Shown one piece after another: positions 51,951-60,474 of a DNA stretch of 64,000 nucleotides; positions within the stretch are counted from its first letter, which is position 1; each line of letters opens with the position of its first letter. Origin of the DNA: an uncultured Cellulomonas sp. (GTDB lineage: Bacteria; Actinomycetota; Actinomycetes; Actinomycetales; Cellulomonadaceae); assembly GCF_947494015.1 (NCBI RefSeq), contig NZ_CANLTL010000005.1, forward strand, positions 220,322-284,321. The letters are read 5' to 3'. The notes beneath the pieces are model-generated. The model saw only the letters and a list, made by a program, of their open reading frames with translations. It did not search any database and was not told the DNA's origin. A program made the translations under genes and the position numbers.

Positions 51951-52571
51951 TCAGAGCTCCTGCAGCATCTGCTCCATCTCGGTGATCTCTGCTGCCTGGT
52001 CGTCGATGATCCGCTCCGCCAGAGAAGTGGCCTGAGGATTCGCTCCGTCGGCCACTTCGGTCTCGGCCATCTCGATGGCGCCGCGGTGGTGCTCGATCAT
52101 CATCTCCAGGAAGGCGCGGTCGAACTCGGCCCCCGAGAGGCTTTCGAGCTCGGTCATCGCGGACTCCATGTCCATGCCGCCCATGTCCATACCGCCGTGA
52201 TCCATGCCGCCCATGTCCGCGTCCTGAGGGCCCTCCTCGCCCCACGCCTGGAGCCAGGAAGTCATCTCGTCGATCTCCGGGCCCTGCGCGGCGGAGATCC
52301 GCTCGGCCAAGGCACGCACGTCTTCGCTGGCTGCCTTCTCGATCGCGAGGTCAGCCATCTCGATGGCGCCCTGGTGGTGGACGATCATCATCTGCGCGAA
52401 CTCGGTGTCTGCGTCGTTGTGCCCGGCGTCCACTGCGCCATCGTCGGTGGACTGGGTCGAGGACTCGGTGGTGCCGGGGACGGTGGTCTCATCAGCCGAG
52501 CCGCATGCGGCAAGCGTCACGGCCAGGGCGAGAGCTCCGGCTCCGGCAGTGATGCGGGTCTTGATCGTCAC
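51951..52571 (-). CDS. Met/His-rich DUF305 lipoprotein B
   Basis: The 206-residue protein is a close duplicate of lipoprotein A (41032-41655): lipobox LAAC, two DUF305 modules (FAQMMIVHHQGAIEMADLAI and FLEMMIEHHRGAIEMAE), the insert MGGMDHGGMDMGGMDM and almost the same DNA from about 52070 to 52430. The linker after the lipid anchor differs (Thr/Ser-rich here, Ala/Pro-rich in A). GTG 52571 has GGAGAG 7 bases upstream and is preferred to ATG 52586, which contains that site. It lies downstream of a DUF6153-like gene on the same strand. Confidence 0.88.
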   Translation of the reverse strand: MTIKTRITAGAGALALAVTLAACGSADETTVPGTTESSTQSTDDGAVDAGHNDADTEFAQMMIVHHQGAIEMADLAIEKAASEDVRALAERISAAQGPEIDEMTSWLQAWGEEGPQDADMGGMDHGGMDMGGMDMESAMTELESLSGAEFDRAFLEMMIEHHRGAIEMAETEVADGANPQATSLAERIIDDQAAEITEMEQMLQEL

Positions 52572-52679
52572 GATAGGTCTCTCCATGTTCAGAGGCGCAG
52601 CCTGAAGGTGCTGCAACAGGGGTACTAGGACAAGTCGGGTGCCACCCGCTGCGGCATCGCGGCGGATGGAGGCCACGTT

Positions 52680-53150
52680 CTACGTCCGCAGCACGCACAG
52701 AAAGAACCGGTCCCATGGTCGTGGCAAGGCCAACCCCGATGGACGAACCGTGCGCTGAGCGTTGCGAGTGCCGATGACACGCAGCGCAGGGCCATCGGCG
52801 AAGCGAGCAAGCACGCGCGCCAACACCACACCGATCACTCCGGTCAGGGCGAGCACACAGCCCACGACCAAGCCGTGATCTGTCGAGGACGACGGCATCG
52901 AGTCGGGGCCGGCGAGCGTGGCTAGGCCTGCCGCGGTCATGGGGACCTCCTGCGCACCGGCCACGTGCGGACCTGCGGGCGACAGGTACGCGGCCGTGGT
53001 GGACACGTGCGGCGCCGGATGGTGGCCCGCGGCCATGGCCGCGGACGCGCCGCCGTGCATCGCGCCGAGACCAAGGACCACCAGGGCCACGAGGACGCAG
53101 TAGCCGACGATCGACGGAAGGTGCCAACGGGCGCGGAAAGGTACCGCCAC
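52680..53150 (-). CDS. DUF6153-like secreted or membrane protein
   Basis: The 156-residue protein starts at GTG 53150 with AAGGGGG upstream. A hydrophobic helix (VGYCVLVALVVLGLGAMHGG) is followed by a His/Met/Pro-rich stretch (AMAAGHHPAPHVSTTAAYLS), a second helix (GLVVGCVLALTGVIGVVLAR) and a basic end RFFLCVLRT. It shares this plan with 1413-1838 and 45394-45840. It is probably co-transcribed with DUF305 lipoprotein B (108-base gap). The His and Met residues between the helices are candidate copper ligands. Confidence 0.62.
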   Translation of the reverse strand: MAVPFRARWHLPSIVGYCVLVALVVLGLGAMHGGASAAMAAGHHPAPHVSTTAAYLSPAGPHVAGAQEVPMTAAGLATLAGPDSMPSSSTDHGLVVGCVLALTGVIGVVLARVLARFADGPALRVIGTRNAQRTVRPSGLALPRPWDRFFLCVLRT

Positions 53151-53348
53151 ACTGGCCCCCTTTCTGCCGCCTCGCACATCACTCGGTCGATCAAGTATGA
53201 CTCGGACCTCCGCGAGCGGCCGTGGTGAGGGTAAGCACTCAGGCGTCAGTTCTGTCACAGGCCAGTCGACGACAAAGCGCCTGGTCAAGCGCGCCTCGGA
53301 GGCTGTCGGCCGGGCGGATACGGGGCTTGGTGGCCGATAGCCACCAAT

Positions 53349-53366
53349 TATGAAGATTCGCTGAAG
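53349..53366 (+). promoter_or_regulatory. 11-bp-phased direct repeat, candidate OmpR-family site (site 3)
   Basis: TATGAAG (53349-53355), ATTC, GCTGAAG (53360-53366), the same layout as sites 1 and 2. It lies between the DUF6153-like/DUF305-B unit (minus) and ccsB (plus, 115 bases downstream). The rest of 53151-53480 holds no gene. Confidence 0.5.
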
Positions 53367-53480
53367 GCCGCGAGTCATGGCGGTGCGTCGAAGCGCCGCG
53401 ATTAACGTGCCCCACGCCGCTCGAAGGACCCCACGAGCGCCGTCATGCGCCCGTGCGGCGGGCAACAACCCAAGGAGACG

Positions 53481-54425
53481 ATGACCCCCGTGGAGCTCGG
53501 CGATGTGAGCACCAACCTCGTCTGGGCGGCAGCCACCGTCTACAGCGTCGCCCTGGTCGCTTACTCGCTGGACCTCGCCAACCTCGCCGCTGCACCAAGC
53601 CGGCCCATCCCGGCCGCCGGCTCCACCACGGCAGCGGAACCACCTGCACGCCGGCGCTCCAAGCCGCGAGGAGTGGCCCAAAGCACCACCCTGCTGGGCC
53701 TGGCGCTGCACGCTCTCGCAGTCGCACTGCGCGGCGTCGCGGCAGCACGCGCACCGTGGGCCAACATGTACGAGTTCACCCTGGTGGGCACGCTGGTCGC
53801 GGTCGTGGTGCTCGTGGTGGTGCTTCGACGCCGTGACCTCCCGTTCCTCGGAGTGATCGTCACGGGGTTCTCCGTCTTAGCGCTGGCCGTAGGCCTGCTC
53901 GTGTTCTACATCCAAGCCGATGGGGTGCAGCCGGCACTGGACACCTACTGGTTGGTGATCCACGTCGGCATCGCTGTCGCATCGACCGGCGTGTTCACGG
54001 TCGCCTTCGCCGCCAGCGTCCTGCAGTTGCTCAGAGACTCACGTGACGGCGCAACGTCGCGGATGAGCGGACCGGGCTGGCGATGGCTCGACTCCGCGCC
54101 GCAGCCCAGGGAACTCGAAGCACTGTCGTTTCGCCTCAACGCGGTCGGCTTTGTGCTGTGGACCTTCACCCTGATCGCCGGAGCGATCTGGGCTGAGCAC
54201 GCGTGGGGCCGCTACTGGGGGTGGGACCCCAAGGAAGTGTGGACGTTCGTCATCTGGGTTGTCTACGCCGCGTACCTGCACGCCCGGACCACTCGCGGCT
54301 GGGACGGGCGGCGTGCGGCCTGGTTCGTCGTGGTCGGCTTCGGATGCGTGATCGCGAACTTCACCGTCGTCAACCTGTCCTTCTCCGGGCTGCACTCCTA
54401 CTCCGGCCTGACCACCGGGCCGTGA
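53481..54425 (+). CDS. ccsB: cytochrome c biogenesis protein CcsB/CcsA-type
   Basis: The 314-residue protein has about eight membrane helices. The heme-handling motif WGWDPKEVWTFVIWVVYAAY (about 248-267) with its tryptophan-rich core and the flanking histidines (VIHVGIAVA about 158, WAEHAWGRYWG about 240, LHARTTRG about 269) identify a system II cytochrome c maturation protein (also called CcsA or ResC, named CcsB in actinobacteria). AAGGAG precedes ATG. ResB, CcdA and a thioredoxin-like partner are absent here, so it must work with products of other loci or is a second copy. Confidence 0.88.
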   Translation: MTPVELGDVSTNLVWAAATVYSVALVAYSLDLANLAAAPSRPIPAAGSTTAAEPPARRRSKPRGVAQSTTLLGLALHALAVALRGVAAARAPWANMYEFTLVGTLVAVVVLVVVLRRRDLPFLGVIVTGFSVLALAVGLLVFYIQADGVQPALDTYWLVIHVGIAVASTGVFTVAFAASVLQLLRDSRDGATSRMSGPGWRWLDSAPQPRELEALSFRLNAVGFVLWTFTLIAGAIWAEHAWGRYWGWDPKEVWTFVIWVVYAAYLHARTTRGWDGRRAAWFVVVGFGCVIANFTVVNLSFSGLHSYSGLTTGP

Positions 54426-54505
54426 ACTCGGTGCACCGCCCCGGACAGTTGCACCACGCACATGCGTCCCGCCACCAAAGGGACCGACTGAAGGATGACG
54501 AACTC

Positions 54506-55942
54506 GTGTCCCACGCTCGACGACTCGCTGCCACCTGCTTGGCGGGGGCGCTGGCCATCCTGGTCGCTGTATCCGCTCCAGCCCTTGCAGACGAGCTGGA
54601 CGATCAGCGTCGTGCCGCTGAGGAGCGGTCCGCCGCGACAGATCGGGAGCTGGAAGCCTTGGAGGCCTCCATCGAAGGCCTGGACGCGAGGCTTGGTCAG
54701 GCGGTGCTCGATCTGCAGGCCACCCAGGCCCGACTGCCTGCGGCGCAGACCGAGCTCGCTTCGGCGCGCAGCGCACTGGAGACGGCGCAACGCGAAGCGG
54801 TCCTGATCGGTACCCGTCTGCAGGACGCCCAAGACCAGCAGGCGGCGCTCACCTCCAGCATCGCTGACACGGCGGCGCAGACCGAGAAGGTCCGGAACGC
54901 CGTCGGTGAGATGGCGCGCCGAGCGTACAAAGGTCAGACAGCCAGCACGGGGCTCGGTGTTGTGGTGGGGACCGAGACCACCGAGGACTTCGTCGACCAG
55001 TACGAGATGGTGTCGACCGGTCTGCGGACTCAAAGCCGGGTACTGGACGACCTTCGCCAGCTGCAGGCCGTCGACTCCAACAGCCGGTCCCGGCTGTCAG
55101 CGGTCCGTGATCGAGTGGCCGAGTTGAAGGCTGAAGCAGACGCCAAGGTGGGAGAAGCCGATCGTGCCCGCGCCCAGGCGCAGGCACGTCAGGAGGAGAT
55201 CGAGCAGCTGATCGCGAAGCAAGCTGCGGACAAGGCTGTCGTCGAGAGCATGAAGGGTGAGGCCCAAGCCCAGGAGCTCGAGGCGCAAGCTCAACTCGCA
55301 GCCATCGAGGACGAGTTGGCTGGAATCATCGCCGCGCAGCGTGCCGCAGCCGAAGAACAAGCGGCACGGGAGGCCGCCGCAGCTCAAGCAGCAGCGGCGG
55401 CTCGCGAGGCCGCAGCAGCCGCTGAAGCCGCCCAGCGGCGGTCTGCTGGCGGACCGGCACCCGCACCAGCACCACCGCCCGCACCCGCGGCTCCGCCGCC
55501 GGCAGCACTGCCCCCCTCGGGGAGCGTATCCGGCGCCATGTTCGCCAACCCCACATCGATCCGACCGGCTTACGTAACCTCCGAGTATGGAATGCGCATG
55601 CACCCCATCCTCGGATACGTCCGGCTACACGCTGGCATCGACCTGCGCACGTACTGCAACACCCCGCTGTACGCCCCGCGCGCCGGCACCGTTCAGTGGG
55701 CCGAGTGGCGAAACGGATTCGGTAACCAGGTGATGATTGACTACGGCTACATCAACGGGAACTCAGTCATGTCGAGTTCCAACCACCTCACCAGAACAGT
55801 GGTGCGCGCAGGGCAACGAGTCGCCCAGGGCGAGCTAATCGGCTACGCAGGGAACACCGGCCTGTCGGGGGCGTGCCATCTGCACTTCGAGGTCTACGTC
55901 AACGGTAAGACCGTCAACCCGCGGCCGCTGCTGGGTCTGTGA
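54506..55942 (+). CDS. M23-family peptidase with coiled-coil domain
   Basis: The 478-residue protein has a signal peptide (about 1-30, ending PALADELDD), a long coiled coil (about 30-320, Ala/Gln/Glu/Arg-rich), a Pro/Ala linker (about 320-345) and an M23 LytM domain (about 355-478). Zinc-site motifs are HPILGYVRLHAGIDLRTYCN (His-x-n-Asp, about 370) and CHLHFEVYVNG (HxH, about 459). The layout is that of EnvC/RipA-like murein hydrolases or activators that are controlled by FtsEX-type transporters. GTG 54506 follows AAGGA. It is 80 bases after ccsB and 94 before mraY, all on one strand. Confidence 0.88.
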   Translation: MSHARRLAATCLAGALAILVAVSAPALADELDDQRRAAEERSAATDRELEALEASIEGLDARLGQAVLDLQATQARLPAAQTELASARSALETAQREAVLIGTRLQDAQDQQAALTSSIADTAAQTEKVRNAVGEMARRAYKGQTASTGLGVVVGTETTEDFVDQYEMVSTGLRTQSRVLDDLRQLQAVDSNSRSRLSAVRDRVAELKAEADAKVGEADRARAQAQARQEEIEQLIAKQAADKAVVESMKGEAQAQELEAQAQLAAIEDELAGIIAAQRAAAEEQAAREAAAAQAAAAAREAAAAAEAAQRRSAGGPAPAPAPPPAPAAPPPAALPPSGSVSGAMFANPTSIRPAYVTSEYGMRMHPILGYVRLHAGIDLRTYCNTPLYAPRAGTVQWAEWRNGFGNQVMIDYGYINGNSVMSSSNHLTRTVVRAGQRVAQGELIGYAGNTGLSGACHLHFEVYVNGKTVNPRPLLGL

Positions 55943-56036
55943 CCACTGCGAAGTCGCGCGGAAGGTAACGCGTGCATGACGAGAACAGAGGATCGGTGCA
56001 GCACTCTCGGAGGTCTTCAGTGGTCATGAGCGTCCG

Positions 56037-57122
56037 GTGACGACGGTCCTTATCGCAGGTGCTCTCGCCCTCGTGCTGTCTCTGCTCGGCACGCCGCTGT
56101 TCATCCGCCTGCTCGTGAAGAAGCAGTACGGCCAGTTCATCCGCCAGGACGGACCGACCGCGCATTTCACCAAGCGCGGGACGCCCACGATGGGCGGCGT
56201 TGTCATCATCCTGGCGACCCTGGCCGGGTGGGGTGCGGCGAGCGTGCTGACCGGCAACGTGCCGAGCGCGTCCGCGGTCCTGGTGCTGTTCCTCATGACC
56301 GGCCTGGGCGTCGTGGGCTTCCTCGACGACTTTATCAAGATCTCGCGGCAGCGCAGCCTGGGTCTGCGGGCCCGCTGGAAGATCCTCGGTCAGGGCCTGG
56401 TCGGGGTGATTTTCTCGGTCGCGGCGCTGGGGTTCCCGAACGAGAATTTTCGGACGCCGGCGTCGACCCAGGTCTCCTTCATCCGTGACACCGGCATTGA
56501 CCTGGCGTTCGCCGGTGTGACGCTCGGGCTGGTCCTCTTCGTGCTGTGGGCCAACTTCCTCATCACCGCGTGGTCGAACGCGGTGAACCTCACCGACGGC
56601 CTCGACGGGCTGGCGACCGGCGTCTCGCTGATCGTTTTCGGCGCCTACGTCCTCGTGTGCGTGTGGCAGTTCAACCAGAGCTGCCAGTCGATCCTCACCG
56701 TGGGCCCGCGCTGCTACGAGACGCGCGACCCGCTGGACCTCGCGGTCGTCGCGGCGGCCATCACCGGGGCGTGCTTCGGCTTCCTGTGGTGGAACGCGAG
56801 CCCGGCCAAGATCTTCATGGGCGACACGGGCTCGCTCGCCCTCGGCGGTGCCCTCGCGGGCCTGTCGATCCTGTCCCGCACCGAGGTCCTAGCCGCGATC
56901 ATCGGCGGGCTGTTCGTGCTCATCGTGCTGTCCGACGTGATCCAGATCGGCTTCTTCAAGATGACGGGCAAGCGGGTGTTCAAGATGGCGCCACTGCACC
57001 ACCACTTCGAGCTCTCTGGCTGGGGCGAGGTCACCATCGTCATCCGGTTCTGGATCATCGCGGGGCTGTTCGTCGCCGCGGGGATCGGCGTCTACTACGC
57101 CGAGTGGGTGGTTGGCAGGTGA
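56037..57122 (+). CDS. mraY: phospho-N-acetylmuramoyl-pentapeptide transferase (MraY), out of context
   Basis: The 361-residue integral membrane enzyme has a normal length and ten helices. Catalytic motifs are complete: GFLDDFIKI (about 98), [15 protein letters not shown] (about 181), [12 protein letters not shown] (about 260) and [12 protein letters not shown] (about 320). It makes lipid I from UDP-MurNAc-pentapeptide and undecaprenyl phosphate. The usual neighbours murF, murD and ftsW are missing on both sides; the gene follows an M23 peptidase gene and precedes a converging DUF418 gene. It is therefore most likely a second copy carried by the accessory region. GTG 56037 is chosen by family length; the ribosome site is weak. 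Confidence 0.9.
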   Translation: MTTVLIAGALALVLSLLGTPLFIRLLVKKQYGQFIRQDGPTAHFTKRGTPTMGGVVIILATLAGWGAASVLTGNVPSASAVLVLFLMTGLGVVGFLDDFIKISRQRSLGLRARWKILGQGLVGVIFSVAALGFPNENFRTPASTQVSFIRDTGIDLAFAGVTLGLVLFVLWANFLITAWSNAVNLTDGLDGLATGVSLIVFGAYVLVCVWQFNQSCQSILTVGPRCYETRDPLDLAVVAAAITGACFGFLWWNASPAKIFMGDTGSLALGGALAGLSILSRTEVLAAIIGGLFVLIVLSDVIQIGFFKMTGKRVFKMAPLHHHFELSGWGEVTIVIRFWIIAGLFVAAGIGVYYAEWVVGR

Positions 57123-57223
57123 TGTAGCCCCCTGCGCATAGCCCATGCCTCTGACCACCGGGACGGACGCTGGCGAGCGAGAGGACGTTGTGGTTCTAGC
57201 CGGGGCGGCGGCGCCCCGGTGGC

Positions 57224-58450
57224 TCAACGTGGCCAAGGAGAAGAGTGGGGGCTTGCGCCCCCGCGCGCGGCGGCACTCATGTCGGACGCGATGGACTCGA
57301 GCGGGCCACGGTGCCCGGTGAGCTGCCATGCACTCGCCAGCAGGACGGCAAGGGACGCACTCACCGCCCAGAGGACTGTCGGAGAGGAGGTCGGGGACCC
57401 GGACGTCACGCCATGGATGACCGCCAAGCTGATGACGTGCACTGTGTACAGGGTCAGGGTCATCGACCCTGTCGCGGCGAGGGGAAGTACAAGCCAGCGC
57501 CACCGGTTGCGCAGAGCCGCAACGAGCAGCAGGCAACCCCCGATCACTGCTAGGGCCGTCCCGGTCGTGTGAAGCAGGTCCAGTGGACCGCCGGAGTGCG
57601 GGGCCGACACCGTCAGCCACCACCACGATGAGGTCGGCGTCGTCCCGTACAGGCCGGTCCGCAGGACCGTGTCCAGCTCGCGACCGGCGAGCACCGAGGA
57701 GGGCGGCACGCTGAGCTGCTCTAGGCCCCCGGCCGGGCCGAGCAGCACCGCCGAAACGAACTTGGCCGTCACGGCAAGCAGAACGCCAACGATGAGCAGC
57801 CGGAGCCCGGTTGCCGTCCGTCGGAGCGACACTCGGCCCAGCGCCATCCCGACGAGGACGTACCCGGTCCACTGCAGCACGGGGTAGTAACCGGTGAGGA
57901 AGACCGTAGCGAGGAGTTGTCCTGGGTCGGCCACGGAGGCGAGCGAGGGGTTCGGGCCCGGACCAGGCGGCACGACGGCACGCAGCAGGTGTCCCAGGAC
58001 CGGGCTGAGCACCATCCACGCAGCTGCCGTCAGCATGAGGGCTCGAGCACCCAGACCGAGGAACAGCGCACCGATTGCGAACAGCACCGCGTAGTGCACC
58101 AAGATCACCGCGACACCTGACCCGAGAGCGCCGAGGAACAGGCCGATGGCCGCGACCACCGCAGCCCGTCCCAGGATCCCTCGGCGCGCTCCCGACTCTG
58201 GTGGCTCGTCTCCCTTCCCACCGTGGGCCAGGATCAGCGACAGCCCTGCCAGCACAGCGAAGAGAGCGGAGGCCCGCCCCGCGAAAGCCTGGTAGGCCCA
58301 CGTCACCTCGCCGTCGGCCGCCAGGGACGGAATGATATGGACCGACATCATTCCGATCAAGGCGATTCCCCTCGCCAGATCGACGCCGAGGAGCCGGCGT
58401 GTGTCGAGGAGCCGGCTTCTCGACCCAACAGAAACCGGGGTGTGAGTCAA
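57224..58450 (-). CDS. DUF418/DUF1624-type membrane acyltransferase-like protein
   Basis: The 408-residue protein has about ten helices, opening LLGVDLARGIALIGMMSVHI (about 18-37) and containing GYYPVLQWTGYVLVGMALGR (about 185) and SMTLTLYTVHVISLAVIHG (about 335). These match the HGSNAT/DUF1624 and DUF418 pattern. There is no suitable ATG or GTG; a TTG at 58450 overlaps the stop of the upstream ferric-reductase-like gene (TTGA) and gives a sensible start by translational coupling. A decayed homologue lies at 8908-9570. The transferred group is unknown. Confidence 0.75.
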   Translation of the reverse strand: MTHTPVSVGSRSRLLDTRRLLGVDLARGIALIGMMSVHIIPSLAADGEVTWAYQAFAGRASALFAVLAGLSLILAHGGKGDEPPESGARRGILGRAAVVAAIGLFLGALGSGVAVILVHYAVLFAIGALFLGLGARALMLTAAAWMVLSPVLGHLLRAVVPPGPGPNPSLASVADPGQLLATVFLTGYYPVLQWTGYVLVGMALGRVSLRRTATGLRLLIVGVLLAVTAKFVSAVLLGPAGGLEQLSVPPSSVLAGRELDTVLRTGLYGTTPTSSWWWLTVSAPHSGGPLDLLHTTGTALAVIGGCLLLVAALRNRWRWLVLPLAATGSMTLTLYTVHVISLAVIHGVTSGSPTSSPTVLWAVSASLAVLLASAWQLTGHRGPLESIASDMSAAARGGASPHSSPWPR

Positions 58451-59229
58451 CTCCGGTCGCGCTTCCGGGCCGCGCTCGGTGCACTGGTCCGGCTGAGACG
58501 GACGGTGCGACCGAACGCCGCCCACTTGAGCACCAGCACTGCCGCAGCAAGCGCAAGCATGGAAAACCTGAACCAGTTTTCATCCGGGACGGTGCGGTGG
58601 AAGGACGCGGTGTAGTGAATGAACAAGAAGTATCCCGAGTGAAGCACGACGAGGTAGAACACGACGTTGGATCCGCCGTGCAGCCACTTCCATCCACGCG
58701 GACCCAACCAGCGCACGGCGCGGTCGGACGACGTCGCCAGGAGCACCAGCAGCCAGCCGCCAGCGACCAACCCGACCAGGTTCGCCAGGCCGAAGCCGGG
58801 CTCAAGGCGGGCTTCTCGGCCCAGTGCCGGGATGAACTCGTACCCCAGGAGCCGCTGCACACTCCACGTCGCCCAGCCGTCGTTCACCAGCAGCGAGTGC
58901 AGGAGCGCCGCTAGCGCTGTCCATATACCGACCTGACGCTGCCAACGCAGGCCCCTGGCGGCGACCACCGACAGTCGCGCCGCAGGCCCCAGCGCCAGCG
59001 ATCCGAAGAGCAGAACGATCGCTGCGTCACCGACGGCCCGCCACAGCCTCATGTCGGGCGTCCACTCCATCCTGCTGCGCCAGAAGGCAAGGACGAGTAG
59101 GCCCGTCGCAACGGCGAGCACGCCGTGACGCACCAGTGCAGACCGCCGCCCGTCGGTCGACGGAACCACGTCACGCTGCTTCGTGCCTTCCATAGCGACG
59201 ACGTTGCAGCGGGCGTTGTTCTTGGGCAC
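58447..59229 (-). CDS. ferric-reductase-like heme membrane protein
   Basis: The 260-residue protein has six membrane helices in the ferric-reductase-like transmembrane (FRD/MsrQ-type) arrangement. Candidate heme histidines are in ALLHSLLVNDG (about 125) and WLHGGSNVVFYLVVLHSGYF then LFIHY (about 185-210). No FAD or NAD domain follows, so it would act as a membrane electron-transfer subunit like MsrQ. The GTG start at 59229 has GAGGAG 5 bases upstream; ATG 59193 is less supported. It heads a two-gene unit with the DUF418 protein, below a 20-base palindrome. Confidence 0.75.
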   Translation of the reverse strand: MPKNNARCNVVAMEGTKQRDVVPSTDGRRSALVRHGVLAVATGLLVLAFWRSRMEWTPDMRLWRAVGDAAIVLLFGSLALGPAARLSVVAARGLRWQRQVGIWTALAALLHSLLVNDGWATWSVQRLLGYEFIPALGREARLEPGFGLANLVGLVAGGWLLVLLATSSDRAVRWLGPRGWKWLHGGSNVVFYLVVLHSGYFLFIHYTASFHRTVPDENWFRFSMLALAAAVLVLKWAAFGRTVRLSRTSAPSAARKRDRS

Positions 59230-59280
59230 CGGCGCTCCTCGGAGGCTCGTCGCGGACTGTGGTGGACGTCCTCGCCAGGA

Positions 59281-59300
59281 AGGCTTCAGCGCTGAAGCCT
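59281..59300. promoter_or_regulatory. perfect 20-base palindrome upstream of the ferric-reductase-like gene
   Basis: AGGCTTCAGC / GCTGAAGCCT has no mismatch and no spacer, located 52 bases before the GTG start at 59229. It could be a repressor or activator operator for the divergent or downstream unit. The half-site CTGAAG recalls the heptamer of the phased repeats but is arranged as an inverted repeat. Confidence 0.5.
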
Positions 59301-59313
59301 CCGTCGCGCACAC

Positions 59314-60148
59314 CCTTGGAACAACCTAAATTAGCACCGACGGCTGGTTGTCGTACGCATCGAGATGGTATCGCTGCGCTCGGGCGGCATGGCGAACGGA
59401 CCCGACCATTCCCCGTCGCCCCGACGCAATTGTGCTGGCGCCGCACGTGAACGAGTCGACGCCTCGGCCAGCGGCCCACGTTCGGCCGCGGCTGCGCGTA
59501 GGGCGCCGGTGACCAAGTCGTTGCGCTTGTGGTCGGCGATGGAACAGGCGCCGGGAGTACCAGTCGGTCACGGTGGCAGGTACAGGAACCCGTCGCTGCT
59601 GTCGACAACTCCGATGTTTGTCTCGCCCGATGGCGGACTCGGCATGGCGACCAGCCGCGGCTTCGTTGCCGGTCTTCAGGCGCAGCCGAGCCCGCTGCGG
59701 AGGGCCGTGAGATTGTTCTCCATGACATCCTGGTAGTCGGTGCCCTCGTTGGTTTGGCTCTCCGCTATGACAGATGTCAGAGATCGATGCCTCCTCGGCG
59801 GCCCGCCCGGCAGCCGACTAGCTCGCCACTAGGCTCGCCGAGCTCCTCGGCACCGGCGGCGACGAGCGGCCGGCGGTGTTCGGGGCCTACAGCAGCCGGG
59901 TGAGCCCCTCGGCAGGGGTCCATCCATGACCAGAACCCAAGGTGTCCGGGCCAAGACGTGTGTGCCGTCGGCGTCAGGCCCTTCTACAGCCGCTACCGAT
60001 CGTCCCAGGCGGTCGCACCCTGCGCCTGTCAACGTGACTGCCGGCTCCTTCCGCTGCTGGCGAGATCTAGTCCTGGGTGCGGTCGCAGGCACCTCCGGGC
60101 GTGCCTTTGGGGGCTCTTCCTAGATGAAGGTGTAGGTCGGCCGGGCGC
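59314..60148. other. decayed DNA without a supported gene
   Basis: Frames on both strands are short and lack ribosome sites. A minus-strand frame reads SGETNIGVVDSSDGFLYLPP near 59575-59640 and a plus-strand frame reads LATRLAELLGTGGDERPAVF near 59825-59885; both look like parts of former genes, but I cannot name them. The stretch ends in a transposon-end copy at 60149. Confidence 0.4.
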
Positions 60149-60285
60149 GTCGGTCCGCAGATAGACGTCGAGGTCTCCCGACGATGGAGGTTCCTACGCC
60201 ATCCATCCGAAAGACCTCGACGTGCCCGACGCTACCCCGCCGGCCGGCTTCGGCCGCCCTGACCTAACCGCCTTCGCGGCTCATC
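60149..60285 (+). repeat. copy of the left end of the ISL3-family element
   Basis: Bases 60149-60285 match 62966-63098 almost without change, from GTCGGTCCGCAGATAGACGT through CCATCC and the start of the transposase gene (GTGCCCGACGCTACCCCGCC) to ACCTAACCGCCTTCGC, then diverge. It is a solo left end left by a deletion or a one-ended event. Confidence 0.85.
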
Positions 60286-60474
60286 CCAATCGGCTCTGAT
60301 CGGGTCTGCTGACCCTCTCGACGAGAACGCAGCGACATCACAGCCACCCAACCCGGACCGTCCGGGAAGCCGGGGCACGTCACATGGGCTGTGCTGCGGG
60401 CGTGTCGAGTGGGTAGTCCAGGGGCGACGCAGGAGCGTCGACGCGACGTGCTGAGAGGTGGTTCCAACCGAGCG

